Positions 24,845 through 33,577 of a stretch of 40,470 nucleotides of DNA are shown here, one piece after another. Source of the stretch: Bacteroidota bacterium (GTDB lineage Bacteria > Bacteroidota > Bacteroidia > Palsa-948); NCBI GenBank assembly GCA_016213435.1, contig JACRAL010000093.1:77670-118139 (forward strand), read 5' to 3'. The notes beneath the pieces are model-generated. The model searched no databases and was not told where the DNA came from. It saw only the letters and a program-made list of their open reading frames with translations. Numbering within the stretch: the first letter of the stretch is position 1; each line of letters begins with the position of its first letter. A program made the translations under genes and the position numbers.

Positions 24845-26041
24845 ATGAAAAAACTAATACTTCCAGTCCTGACAGTTATCGGCACATGGACTACCAACAT
24901 CTCAAATGCCCAATGGCAGCAAACCAGTTTGCCTTCCTCTTCAACTGTAATTTGTTTTGCCGTAAGCGGAAGCAATATGTATGCGGGAACTAAAAGCAAC
25001 GGCATATTTTTATCTACTGACAATGGAAATACATGGACTGCGAAAAATACAGGTTTGACAACAACAGTTAACTACGTCTATGCATTAGCCATAAGCGGGA
25101 ACAATATTTTTGCAGGAACAAGTGCATATGGAGTGTTTTTATCTACCGACAATGGAAACAATTGGACTCCGATAAATACAGGTTTGACAAATAAAGCTGT
25201 TCATACCTTAGCTGTAAGTGGAAGCAATATTTTTGCCGGAACTACCGGGGGAGGCATTTTCTTATCCACCAACAATGGCAACAACTGGACTGCAATGAAT
25301 AACGGTTTGACAAGCACTACTGTTACATCACTCACCATAAGCGGGAGCAATATTTTTGCAGGCACTACCGGAGGCATATTTTTATCTACCAACAATGGAG
25401 GGCTTTGGACTCAGATATTGTCAGGTAAATCTATCAATACCATTGCAATAAGCGGAAGCAATATTTTTGCAGGAACTTTAAATGGCGTGTATTTATCCAC
25501 CGACAATGGTAATACATGGAATTGGGCTAATGGTAATTTATCACAAGGTGTTACAACATTCGCCTTTAGCGGAACTAATGTTTTTGCAGGGCTTACTGAT
25601 GGATATACCCCAGGAAGCGGAGGTGTCTTTTTATCCACCAACAACGGAAACACATGGACTGCAGTAAATACCGGCTTAACAAATACAATGATTCTTGAAT
25701 TAGTCATAAACGGAAACTACCTGTTTGCAGGAACTCAAGGTGCCGGAGCCTGGAAGCGATTGTTATCTGAAATCGTGGGAATAGAAGAGCATACTGTACC
25801 AAGCGACTATTTCTCCTTATATCCCAATCCTGCTTCCGCCTACTTCATGATCAGAAATACAAACGATGCAATAAACTTACAATCGCTCAGCCTGACAGAT
25901 ATTTTAGGAAACGAAATTTTAAGTGCCAAAATAAAAGATGAAGAAACAAAAGTCAACATTGAAACTTTACCTAAAGGAGTTTACTTTGTACAGTTGACAA
26001 CCGACAAGGGTGTTTCTTCTCTGCGCTTGATCAAGGAATAA
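24845..26041 (+). CDS. BNR/sortilin-like propeller protein with T9SS tail
   Basis: The protein has 398 residues and a signal peptide (MKKLILPVLTVIGTWTTNISNAQ). Seven repeats of about 40 residues follow, patterned as ISGSNIFAGT...GIFLSTDNGN.WT, like BNR/photosystem-II-stability-factor propellers. The Asp/Asn box S.DNG..W is visible in each. The T9SS type A domain occupies 322-398 (YFSLYPNPASAYFMI). Surface location is expected; the ligand is unknown. Same direction as the FISUMP gene, 72 bases downstream. Confidence 0.9.
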   Translation: MKKLILPVLTVIGTWTTNISNAQWQQTSLPSSSTVICFAVSGSNMYAGTKSNGIFLSTDNGNTWTAKNTGLTTTVNYVYALAISGNNIFAGTSAYGVFLSTDNGNNWTPINTGLTNKAVHTLAVSGSNIFAGTTGGGIFLSTNNGNNWTAMNNGLTSTTVTSLTISGSNIFAGTTGGIFLSTNNGGLWTQILSGKSINTIAISGSNIFAGTLNGVYLSTDNGNTWNWANGNLSQGVTTFAFSGTNVFAGLTDGYTPGSGGVFLSTNNGNTWTAVNTGLTNTMILELVINGNYLFAGTQGAGAWKRLLSEIVGIEEHTVPSDYFSLYPNPASAYFMIRNTNDAINLQSLSLTDILGNEILSAKIKDEETKVNIETLPKGVYFVQLTTDKGVSSLRLIKE

Positions 26042-26175
26042 GTGAGAGGAGTTTTATATTTAATCAGGATTTGGCTTCTCTTCGTTCAGCTTTACTGATC
26101 TTAATCGTGTGCAATTGCAATATGGCAGCAAATGCTTATCAGCGAAGAAAAGATAAAGGAGGAATGGAATATGAA

Positions 26176-26207
26176 TTTGATGAAGCATATAAATACAATT
26201 ACATTTG
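26176..26207 (+). promoter_or_regulatory. Bacteroidota sigma-A promoter of the gene at 26272
   Basis: TTTG at 26176-26179, then 20 bases, then TACATTTG at 26200-26207, an excellent fit to TTG-N17-23-TAnnTTTG. The start codon follows 65 bases after. This is the best promoter match in the window. Confidence 0.6.
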
Positions 26208-26271
26208 TCGCCTCAAAAAGAAATGCAACCATTATGAGTTTTATATCATCTTGAATTGACACCCTCTATTT

Positions 26272-29115
26272 ATGAAAAGGCACCTGTTATTTTTACTCAT
26301 AACCCATCTTTTTACTCTGCAAATTTTTGCTCAGGTTCCTCAAAAAGAAACCAATATTTGGCATTTTGGCATCTGGGCAGCATTGGATTTTTCCTCCGGA
26401 ACACCTGTAGCAATAGCAGGGAGTAGGATGGTTACGAGGGAAGGTTGTGCTTCTATTTGTGACAAAACAACCGGACAAACTCTTTTTTATACCGATGGAA
26501 GAACCGTATGGAATAAAAACAACACAGTAATGCCCAATGGGACTGGTCTGTTAGGGCATGAATCATCCACAGAATCAGGAGTTATTGTTCCTATACCCGG
26601 AAATCCAAATCAATATTATCTTTTCACTGTAGCTGCTCAATTAGGATTAACTCCATTTAATGGGCAGATCCAAACATACTCAGGGGTTGCTTATTCTATT
26701 GTTGACATGACCCAGAACGGAGGATTAGGAGATATTCCTATTGCTACAAAGAATGTACATTTATTAGATACTGCATCTGAAAAGGTAACAGCGGTAAGGC
26801 ATGCCAATGGAGTAGATGTTTGGATTGTAGTACATAAGTATCACAGCGATGCGTTTTACGCTTACCTGGCAACATGCAATGGTATTCAATCTCCTGTTAT
26901 TACGCACTCAGGGGTTGTGCATACTGATAACTATCCAAACGATGGAACAAGAGGACACATGAAATTATCCCCTGATGGAAAAAGACTTGCCGTGAATGTA
27001 GATGCGCCCATTAACAAGGTGGAACTTTTTGATTTTAACAATGCAACCGGGGTTTTATCCCAGCCCATATTTAGCGACTATCTTCCTCCTGCAAGCGGCA
27101 ATGAAGGACCTTATGGCGCAGAGTTTTCTCCTGATGGAAGCAAATTATATGTTTCTATTCCAAAAGACAATAAAATATATCAATACGATTTAAATGCGGG
27201 CGGTGCTGCTGCTATTATTGCTTCCAAAACATTAATACAAACACCACATGTTATTTGGGGTCTACAACTTGCTAACGATGGAAAGATTTATATTGCGGCC
27301 TCACCAAATAATTGTTTTGAATCTTTGGATGCAATCAATACACCCAACGCTGCCGGACTTGCCTGTGGGTATCAATCAGGTGCAGTTTTCTTAGGGGTTA
27401 CTCCATCCGTTGGATGTGATTATCTTGAAGATTCTTATTATGGACTTCCTACATTTATTCAGAGCTTAATGCTTCCATATACTCCCCCTGCACATTTACT
27501 TGTTTCTGCTTGTGCAAATTCTTATCCCCTTGATGCAGGTACCGGATGGGATACCTATTTATGGAACACAACTGCAACAACACAAAGCATTAGCGTAAAC
27601 TCAGCAGGCACCTATTGGGTAAAAAAAACAGGCGTCAACTGCGGTGTTGTATCTGACACCATAGATGTTACACTCTCCACTCCTTTTAACCTCAGCATGG
27701 CTTCCACCCCTGCTGCCTGTAATTCTAACAATGGAACGGCTACTGCTACTACAGGAGCAGGATCATTTACTTATTTATGGAGCAATGGGCAAACTACATC
27801 TGCAGCCACCGGATTAGCTGCCGGAACTTATACAGTAACCGTCAGTAATAATCTTTGTTCCAATACAAGTACTGTTACTGTTGCCTCTCTGTCCGGGTTT
27901 ACTGTTCCTTCACCAACATCAACAAATGCTACCTGTTTTGGAAAAAACAATGGAACCGCTACTATTGCAACTCCTACCGGAGGAACGCCAAATTATACTT
28001 ACTCATGGGACACAAATCCTGTACAAACCAGCAAAACAGCTACCGGATTAAATGCAGGAAAACACATAATAACTATTAGAGATGCAAATGGCTGCCAGAA
28101 AAAAGACAGTGTTAGCATTACTGAACCCAACGCTATAGTTCTCACAACTAAAACAGACACCGCTTATTGCGACCATCCTGTAGGAACGGCAACTGTTACT
28201 GTTGTTTCGGGAGGCACCGGATCTCCTACGTATTCATGGAACTCAAGTCCGACACAAACCACCCGAACAGCTACCGGATTAACTGCCGGAACTTATACGG
28301 TTAAAGTGACCGATGCAAATGGCTGCAGTTCACAAAATACTGCCACTGTTCCTCCACCTGTTGCGCCTGTAACATTAAGCACAACTTCATCAAGCTCCGG
28401 CTGCGGAACAAGTGCAAATGGAAGCATTACGGCATCTACCTCAAGCGGCACTGCTCCTTTCACTTACACCTGGTCTCAGGGATCGCAAACTATATCCTCC
28501 ATTTCAAATCTTTCTGCCGGAACTTATACGGTTATGGTTACTGACGCTAACAAATGCACCGCGCAAACCACTGTGAATGTTGCTGCATCCATTCAACCCA
28601 GTGCAGTCTTTACTGCTACCCAGAATATTTCTTGTGAGGGAATCTCCGTGCAGTTTACAAACATAAGCACTCAGGCAAACAACTATACCTGGAATTTTGG
28701 CGATCAAACAACAAGCACGGAGCTAAACCCTTCTCATACATTTCCTGCCAGCGGAACTTTTGTTGTTACTCTCATAGCTGAAAGGCCTCCCTGCAAGGAT
28801 ACGCTTTCAACCGGAATTGTGATTGGAGCCATAGGTTCATCAGATGTTGGCATGTCAAACATATTTACTCCAAATGACGATGGTAAGAATGAATGCTTCA
28901 CGCTTACACCTGATACCGCTTTCATGATCAGAGAATGCCTCTACCTTGAAGTATTTGACCGATGGGGAGTTAAGGTTTTTGAATCCCTAGGGGCAGATAA
29001 CTGCTGGGATGGAAACAATAAAAAAGACAACAAGCAGGCAGCAAACGGCACCTATTTTTACGTTGCCAAGCTGGGAGAAACTACCATTAAAGGATACGTA
29101 ACCTTGGTAAGGTAA
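26272..29115 (+). CDS. Large adhesin-like protein with SprB-like repeats, PKD domain and CHU_C tail
   Basis: A 947-residue exported protein. The signal peptide is followed by an N-terminal propeller-like region with LSPDGKRLAVNVD and FSPDGSKLYVSIPKDNKIYQY (WD40/YVTN-like strands). An Ig-like segment and three to four SprB-type repeats come next (TPNYTYSWDTNPVQTSKTAT, LTAGTYTVKVTDANGCSSQN). A PKD domain is near 770-850 (YTWNFGDQTTSTELNPSHTF). The gliding-motility-type CHU_C domain (type B sorting) runs from about 862 (SNIFTPNDDGKNECF, FDRWGVKVFES). Known role of these parts: T9SS export and cell-surface adhesion or gliding in Flavobacterium. A specific role here is not shown. Confidence 0.92.
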   Translation: MKRHLLFLLITHLFTLQIFAQVPQKETNIWHFGIWAALDFSSGTPVAIAGSRMVTREGCASICDKTTGQTLFYTDGRTVWNKNNTVMPNGTGLLGHESSTESGVIVPIPGNPNQYYLFTVAAQLGLTPFNGQIQTYSGVAYSIVDMTQNGGLGDIPIATKNVHLLDTASEKVTAVRHANGVDVWIVVHKYHSDAFYAYLATCNGIQSPVITHSGVVHTDNYPNDGTRGHMKLSPDGKRLAVNVDAPINKVELFDFNNATGVLSQPIFSDYLPPASGNEGPYGAEFSPDGSKLYVSIPKDNKIYQYDLNAGGAAAIIASKTLIQTPHVIWGLQLANDGKIYIAASPNNCFESLDAINTPNAAGLACGYQSGAVFLGVTPSVGCDYLEDSYYGLPTFIQSLMLPYTPPAHLLVSACANSYPLDAGTGWDTYLWNTTATTQSISVNSAGTYWVKKTGVNCGVVSDTIDVTLSTPFNLSMASTPAACNSNNGTATATTGAGSFTYLWSNGQTTSAATGLAAGTYTVTVSNNLCSNTSTVTVASLSGFTVPSPTSTNATCFGKNNGTATIATPTGGTPNYTYSWDTNPVQTSKTATGLNAGKHIITIRDANGCQKKDSVSITEPNAIVLTTKTDTAYCDHPVGTATVTVVSGGTGSPTYSWNSSPTQTTRTATGLTAGTYTVKVTDANGCSSQNTATVPPPVAPVTLSTTSSSSGCGTSANGSITASTSSGTAPFTYTWSQGSQTISSISNLSAGTYTVMVTDANKCTAQTTVNVAASIQPSAVFTATQNISCEGISVQFTNISTQANNYTWNFGDQTTSTELNPSHTFPASGTFVVTLIAERPPCKDTLSTGIVIGAIGSSDVGMSNIFTPNDDGKNECFTLTPDTAFMIRECLYLEVFDRWGVKVFESLGADNCWDGNNKKDNKQAANGTYFYVAKLGETTIKGYVTLVR

Positions 29116-29352
29116 ACACACAAAACAGTCGGGGAATCATTGACCAATCTTTTCTGTCACCCCCTACAAATTGCGATATTGTTATTTAAATAGATTTTCA
29201 GGATACACGACTCGAAATATGAAAATTATTTCTTAACTATATCCTTACTTAGTAAATAATAGAACGGACATAAAAAATCTATCTTTAATACCTGAATTAT
29301 ATTTCCAAATAATTTATTCTGAAGATAATATTTCTAAAACTGAACAAACACC

Positions 29353-31683
29353 ATGCAGATGGCATTCAACAAAACCGCTAGAAAAAACAGCTTCTGTATT
29401 TTATTTTTAATTCCTCTGCTTAGTATTTTTCCCCACGTATCAAAAGCACAATTAAATATAGATACCAATGCCACCATTTCCCAGATCATTGCCAAACTGG
29501 TAGAGTCTGGAAATGCGGTTAGCAATGTTGTTATGAAGTGTCCTGCAGGAGCATCAGGAATTTTTACGAATGGAACATCCACTAACATAGGTATTTCCCA
29601 AGGAGTACTTCTTACTTCCGGAAGGGCTGTTTCTGTCAATGGAATAGCTGGTCAATCGGCATCTAACGTTTTGCTGGCTCCCGGAGATAGTATCCTTACG
29701 GCCATTTCAGGAAAAGGAACTGTTGATGCCTGCCGCATTGAATTCGACATTATTCCTATGGGCGATACACTTCAAATTCAATACGTATTCGGATCTGATG
29801 AATATTATGGAGCCGCAGATGGTTCCGGTTGGGAATTCACACAATTTATAGATATGTTTGGGTTTTTCATCAGCGGACCTAATCCTTCAGGAGGAAATTA
29901 CACTAACACCAATATTGCTTTAGTTCCAGGGACAAACCTTCCTGTTAATATTGACAATATTAATGGCTGGCCACCTGGTTTTTGCCCCGGAAGTTGTCAT
30001 AATAACTATTATATAGATAACGATTTTATTGCTAAAAATGACAGCACAATTACTTACAATGGCTTTACCGTTCCTTTAACTGCACAAGCTAAGGTTACTC
30101 CATGTGTTTCTTATCACGTAATCATTGTTATTGCTGATGTTGGGAATAACTTAGGTGCATACCTCTTTGATTCCGGTGTATTTCTCTCTAAAATAAAATC
30201 TTCTGTTCCTGCGGTGCATGCCACAGGAGCAACAACCATGTGCCCCGGAGATTTTACAACACTTTCTGCCACGAATGCAATAAACTATACATGGTCACCG
30301 GCAACCGGTTTAAACACGACTACCGGTTCAACCGTAACTGCATCTCCATCCGTAACGACAAACTATGTTGTAACCGGAACTTCCGGTTCTTGCAGAACAT
30401 CAAAAGACAGTGTTACTGTTACGATTGGACAAACTCCTTTTGCGCTTACGATTATCTCCAAGCCTGATACCTGCGGAAAACATGTGGGAAGCGCTACTGT
30501 TACACCCATCGGTGGGCAAGCTCCCTATATCTACACCTGGTCACCCAATGTCGGTAGCAGTGCTGTAGCAACAAGTTTAGGGCAAGGAACCTATGTTGTT
30601 ACCGTAATGGATGCTACAGGATGCCGAATGTCTACAAAAACAGTAACGATTGGTTCAGTAGCCGGTAACGGAAATTTTCCGGTTGCCACTTCCCTATCTT
30701 CTAACATAAAATGTAATGGAGATAGTAATGGGACTGTTGTTGCAACTCCTTTAGGCGGCACAGGTCCTTACACTTATTCCTGGACTCCGAAAGGAGGGCA
30801 AACGGCTACTGCAACAGGACTGAAGGCAGGTACTTATTCTGTTTCTGTAACTGATATAACAGGCAGTTGTCCTGCAATATCTACAATAACCCTAACACAA
30901 CCGAATCCATTATCCACGCAACTAAGCAGTACAGATGCAAATTGTAATAATAAGTTTGGCGTTGCAACAGTTACTGTTACCACAGGAGGAACATCACCCT
31001 ATACTTATTCATGGAATACAACGCCTACAAGAACAACACAAAGTGTTACTGATCTTTCGGCAGGAATATATTTTGTTACTGCAACAGATAATAATGGATG
31101 TACCGCTATTTCAAACAATGTAACAATTGCAGACATAAAAATACCTTCTGCCTTATTTACACCAACACCTGCGGAGGGAGAATCTCCTCTTGATGTAGCA
31201 TTTGCAAATGCAAGCACCGAATCCCTGTCCTATCAATGGAACTTTGGTAATGGAACCGGCTCTACTTCCAATTCCCCTACAACAACCTATACACAAGCAG
31301 GAGAATACACAGTAAAATTAATAGCATTAAGCACGAATGGCTGTACAGATACTACAATACATTTTATTAAAGTTAGTTCCATTTCCGGCTTAGAGTTCCC
31401 TAATGTGTTTACACCAAATGAGGACGGCACCAACGATCTATTTAAACCTATTATAGCCAAGAATGCTACTACCATGCAGATAACAATCTTCAACCGGTGG
31501 GGAGAAGAAGTTTATAAATGGGGCACTACCAGTGGAGAAACATGGAAGGGTTGGGATGGAACAGGTAAAAGCGGGAATAAAACTTCTGACGGAACATATT
31601 ATTACATCGTGCATGCTACGAAAGCTGACGGAACAGAATTCCCTTCGATGAAAGGATATGTTTCACTGATAGGCAAGCAGTAG
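29353..31683 (+). CDS. Choice-of-anchor L protein with SprB-like repeats, PKD domain and CHU_C tail
   Basis: A 776-residue exported protein; Met1 or Met3 may start it. After the signal peptide, residues ~35-270 form a choice-of-anchor L domain (GISQGVLLTSGRA, QYVFGSDEYYGAADGSGW, YNGFTVPLTAQAKVTPC). An Ig-like segment (LSATNAINYTWSPATGLNT) and two to three SprB-type repeats (YSWTPKGGQTATATGLKAGT) follow, then a PKD domain (YQWNFGNGTGSTSNSPTTTY) and a CHU_C domain from ~682 (FPNVFTPNEDGTNDLFKPI). It shares its tail architecture with the gene upstream and probably arose by domain shuffling. It is convergent with the paralog at 31747. A separate promoter is likely, as 237 bases without a gene precede it. 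Confidence 0.92.
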   Translation: MQMAFNKTARKNSFCILFLIPLLSIFPHVSKAQLNIDTNATISQIIAKLVESGNAVSNVVMKCPAGASGIFTNGTSTNIGISQGVLLTSGRAVSVNGIAGQSASNVLLAPGDSILTAISGKGTVDACRIEFDIIPMGDTLQIQYVFGSDEYYGAADGSGWEFTQFIDMFGFFISGPNPSGGNYTNTNIALVPGTNLPVNIDNINGWPPGFCPGSCHNNYYIDNDFIAKNDSTITYNGFTVPLTAQAKVTPCVSYHVIIVIADVGNNLGAYLFDSGVFLSKIKSSVPAVHATGATTMCPGDFTTLSATNAINYTWSPATGLNTTTGSTVTASPSVTTNYVVTGTSGSCRTSKDSVTVTIGQTPFALTIISKPDTCGKHVGSATVTPIGGQAPYIYTWSPNVGSSAVATSLGQGTYVVTVMDATGCRMSTKTVTIGSVAGNGNFPVATSLSSNIKCNGDSNGTVVATPLGGTGPYTYSWTPKGGQTATATGLKAGTYSVSVTDITGSCPAISTITLTQPNPLSTQLSSTDANCNNKFGVATVTVTTGGTSPYTYSWNTTPTRTTQSVTDLSAGIYFVTATDNNGCTAISNNVTIADIKIPSALFTPTPAEGESPLDVAFANASTESLSYQWNFGNGTGSTSNSPTTTYTQAGEYTVKLIALSTNGCTDTTIHFIKVSSISGLEFPNVFTPNEDGTNDLFKPIIAKNATTMQITIFNRWGEEVYKWGTTSGETWKGWDGTGKSGNKTSDGTYYYIVHATKADGTEFPSMKGYVSLIGKQ

Positions 31684-31704
31684 AAAAACTACTGTGCATG
31701 TAAA

Positions 31705-31767
31705 AAAAATAATTACAACCAACTTCTTTCCATAATGATTCGCAGATCAATTGGTGTAATTATTTTT
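31705..31767. terminator. Possible bidirectional terminator between convergent genes
   Basis: AAAAATAATTACA...CC (31705-31720) pairs with GGTGTAATTATTTTT (31753-31767) over about 13 bases plus CC/GG, with an AT-rich stem and a 32-base loop. It overlaps the last codons of the minus-strand paralog. Confidence 0.4.
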
Positions 31768-33285
31768 CTTTGCAATACGTTTCACTTTCTTTCTCACTAT
31801 CTCCGCAAAAGTTTTATTCTGAATTTTGCTCTCCACCCAACTCAGAAAGTCAAAGTCTTCCATCGCGATTTTCTCTATCGGATTTTTCCTTAATTTCAGC
31901 AAGGTTGTTTTAAATTCCTGAAAAGCAGTACTGCGTTCTTTTTTACTGATTGCCTTTCCCATAATTTGATGAAGGCAATGCATCAATGCCTCTTCCACTT
32001 TGAAAAGGCGGTGGCGTGTGGAAAGGAAATGCAGGGTGCTTCGTTTCAATGAATTCAGCAATTGTTCATCCTTGTGCAACTCGTAGTGAGTAAGCAGAGA
32101 AAGAAGGCGTGCACTTGCTTGTACATCCTGCCGGAATATACCCGCGGACCAATCAATGATTTGGAGCCAACGTAATGCTTCGTTATATCTGTCTGCGCCA
32201 AAATTCATGTAAGCGATATTGTAATAGATACTATTTCTTAAACTACTAGGCATCTGGCTCAACAGGTCTTGATTTTCTTCTATCGCTTTTATAACCGGAA
32301 TTACTTTTTCAAAATCCCCAATCTGCATAAGCGCATTTAATTCATTCACATAGGAAGCAACCCAAAATGTGACTAATGCATTGGTAATAGGGGGATAAGA
32401 GCGGAGTTTCTTCAACACCTCTTGCATCTCTCCATACAGACTACGTTTGAAAGGTAAAAGATACCCAATAAAGATTACTATACTATTTAACGCGAAAAGA
32501 TGTCTTTTCCCCGGATCTTTTAACTGATGAAAATGTGTTTTTATAAATTCGCAATGTTCTTTTGATGTATGGTATCCTTTAATAGCGTCCCGCTTAAAGC
32601 GATAATATTGAGACCATATTTCATAATAATATGTTTTTGCCTCTGCGCATAATGCCTGTTTGGAATTGCGCAAAAGAGGATGCCGCATCAGTTTTGAAAC
32701 AAGCAATAATTCCTTTTTTGTGCGCAGGGGTCCCGCTTTGTAAACCATGCGGGTTATTTCATGGTGTATTGTTTGATACTCATGAACATTGCTTAATTTT
32801 TCCAACACGGCTTTTTTTTCTTGGTTCAGATGAGACATATCCCTCAATTCTGCCACGTAAAGAATTCTTTCCATATCTAATAATTCTATCAATAACCCCC
32901 ATTTCTCATGCTGATAGGATAGGGGCTTGGCTGTCTTTAATAGTTTCAGCGCCTGATCGGAAAGCCCTTTGCGTAAAAGAATTTCGGATTTGTTAAGCTG
33001 ACTGCGCAGATTTATATCCGCACTGGTGTGGTAATTTTCCAAACTCCGAAGAATATTAGCATGAAGACGTCTTTTAGCAACGGAAATATGCCTCAAGAAA
33101 TTTTGTCCGCGGCATGTCGCATGAATGGCTTCCTCATTATATGATCCTTGTTTCTCTATCGCATCATACAATCTTAAATAGCTCTTATCTCCCCCTTTAA
33201 ATGAGGAAAACATTTTGAAATACTTCTTTTCCGCCATAGTGAGTGAATGGATCAACTCAAAAAGCGCAGTACTTGTCTTTTTCAT
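31747..33285 (-). CDS. Paralogous helical-repeat protein, copy 2 of 3
   Basis: The ATG at 33285 was chosen because it gives MKKTSTALFELIHSLTMAEK, matching the other two copies; the frame runs on upstream with no conserved residues. It has 512 residues, largely helical. The LRSLENYH, EILLRKGLSDQALKLLK and FDFLSWVESKIQNKTFAE blocks are conserved with copies 1 and 3, while the middle (residues ~160-400) diverges. No signal peptide. It faces away from the adhesin at 33578 and towards the one at 29353. Function is unknown, as for the other copies. Confidence 0.8.
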   Translation of the reverse strand: MKKTSTALFELIHSLTMAEKKYFKMFSSFKGGDKSYLRLYDAIEKQGSYNEEAIHATCRGQNFLRHISVAKRRLHANILRSLENYHTSADINLRSQLNKSEILLRKGLSDQALKLLKTAKPLSYQHEKWGLLIELLDMERILYVAELRDMSHLNQEKKAVLEKLSNVHEYQTIHHEITRMVYKAGPLRTKKELLLVSKLMRHPLLRNSKQALCAEAKTYYYEIWSQYYRFKRDAIKGYHTSKEHCEFIKTHFHQLKDPGKRHLFALNSIVIFIGYLLPFKRSLYGEMQEVLKKLRSYPPITNALVTFWVASYVNELNALMQIGDFEKVIPVIKAIEENQDLLSQMPSSLRNSIYYNIAYMNFGADRYNEALRWLQIIDWSAGIFRQDVQASARLLSLLTHYELHKDEQLLNSLKRSTLHFLSTRHRLFKVEEALMHCLHQIMGKAISKKERSTAFQEFKTTLLKLRKNPIEKIAMEDFDFLSWVESKIQNKTFAEIVRKKVKRIAKKNNYTN

Positions 33286-33325
33286 ACCTGTCAAATTATA
33301 GAAGTGAAAAATACACATAATCCTG

Positions 33326-33347
33326 CTTATACATAGCAAAAAGAAAA
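33326..33347 (-). promoter_or_regulatory. Conserved upstream motif of paralog copy 2
   Basis: CTTATACATAGCAAAAAG on the plus strand, 41 bases from the start, corresponds to the motif of copies 1 and 3. The 29-bp element is not found at the matching place. Confidence 0.45.
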
Positions 33348-33433
33348 CTCGATCGAATAAGAATGACTCATCACACATGTTAAATAAGAATATAAGTTAT
33401 TCGTAATTTTTAAAAAAATCCTCCTTTTATCCT

Positions 33434-33441
33434 TATCTTTG
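33434..33441 (+). promoter_or_regulatory. Probable -7 box of the adhesin promoter
   Basis: TATCTTTG fits TAnnTTTG, with a T-run at 33408-33411 in place of a -33 TTG, 22 bases upstream. It would give a leader of about 130 bases. The 293-base gap from the paralog start to the adhesin start holds only this box and the motif at 33326. Confidence 0.4.
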
Positions 33442-33577
33442 CTCTATCTGCTATTGTATTTAAGATACTTAGATTAGATAAGAATATAGATTAACAGAAA
33501 CCTTTGAATGTGAATTGCGTTCAAGCTAATGGCAGTAGAAAAAGTTTAAACTAAAGAGTTGTGTTATCTGTAATAAA

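Noticed and set aside
26071-26259. 62-residue plus-strand frame before the adhesin gene
   Set aside because: It covers the best promoter in the window (26176-26207) and has no conserved features or ribosome binding site; kept out of the gene list.
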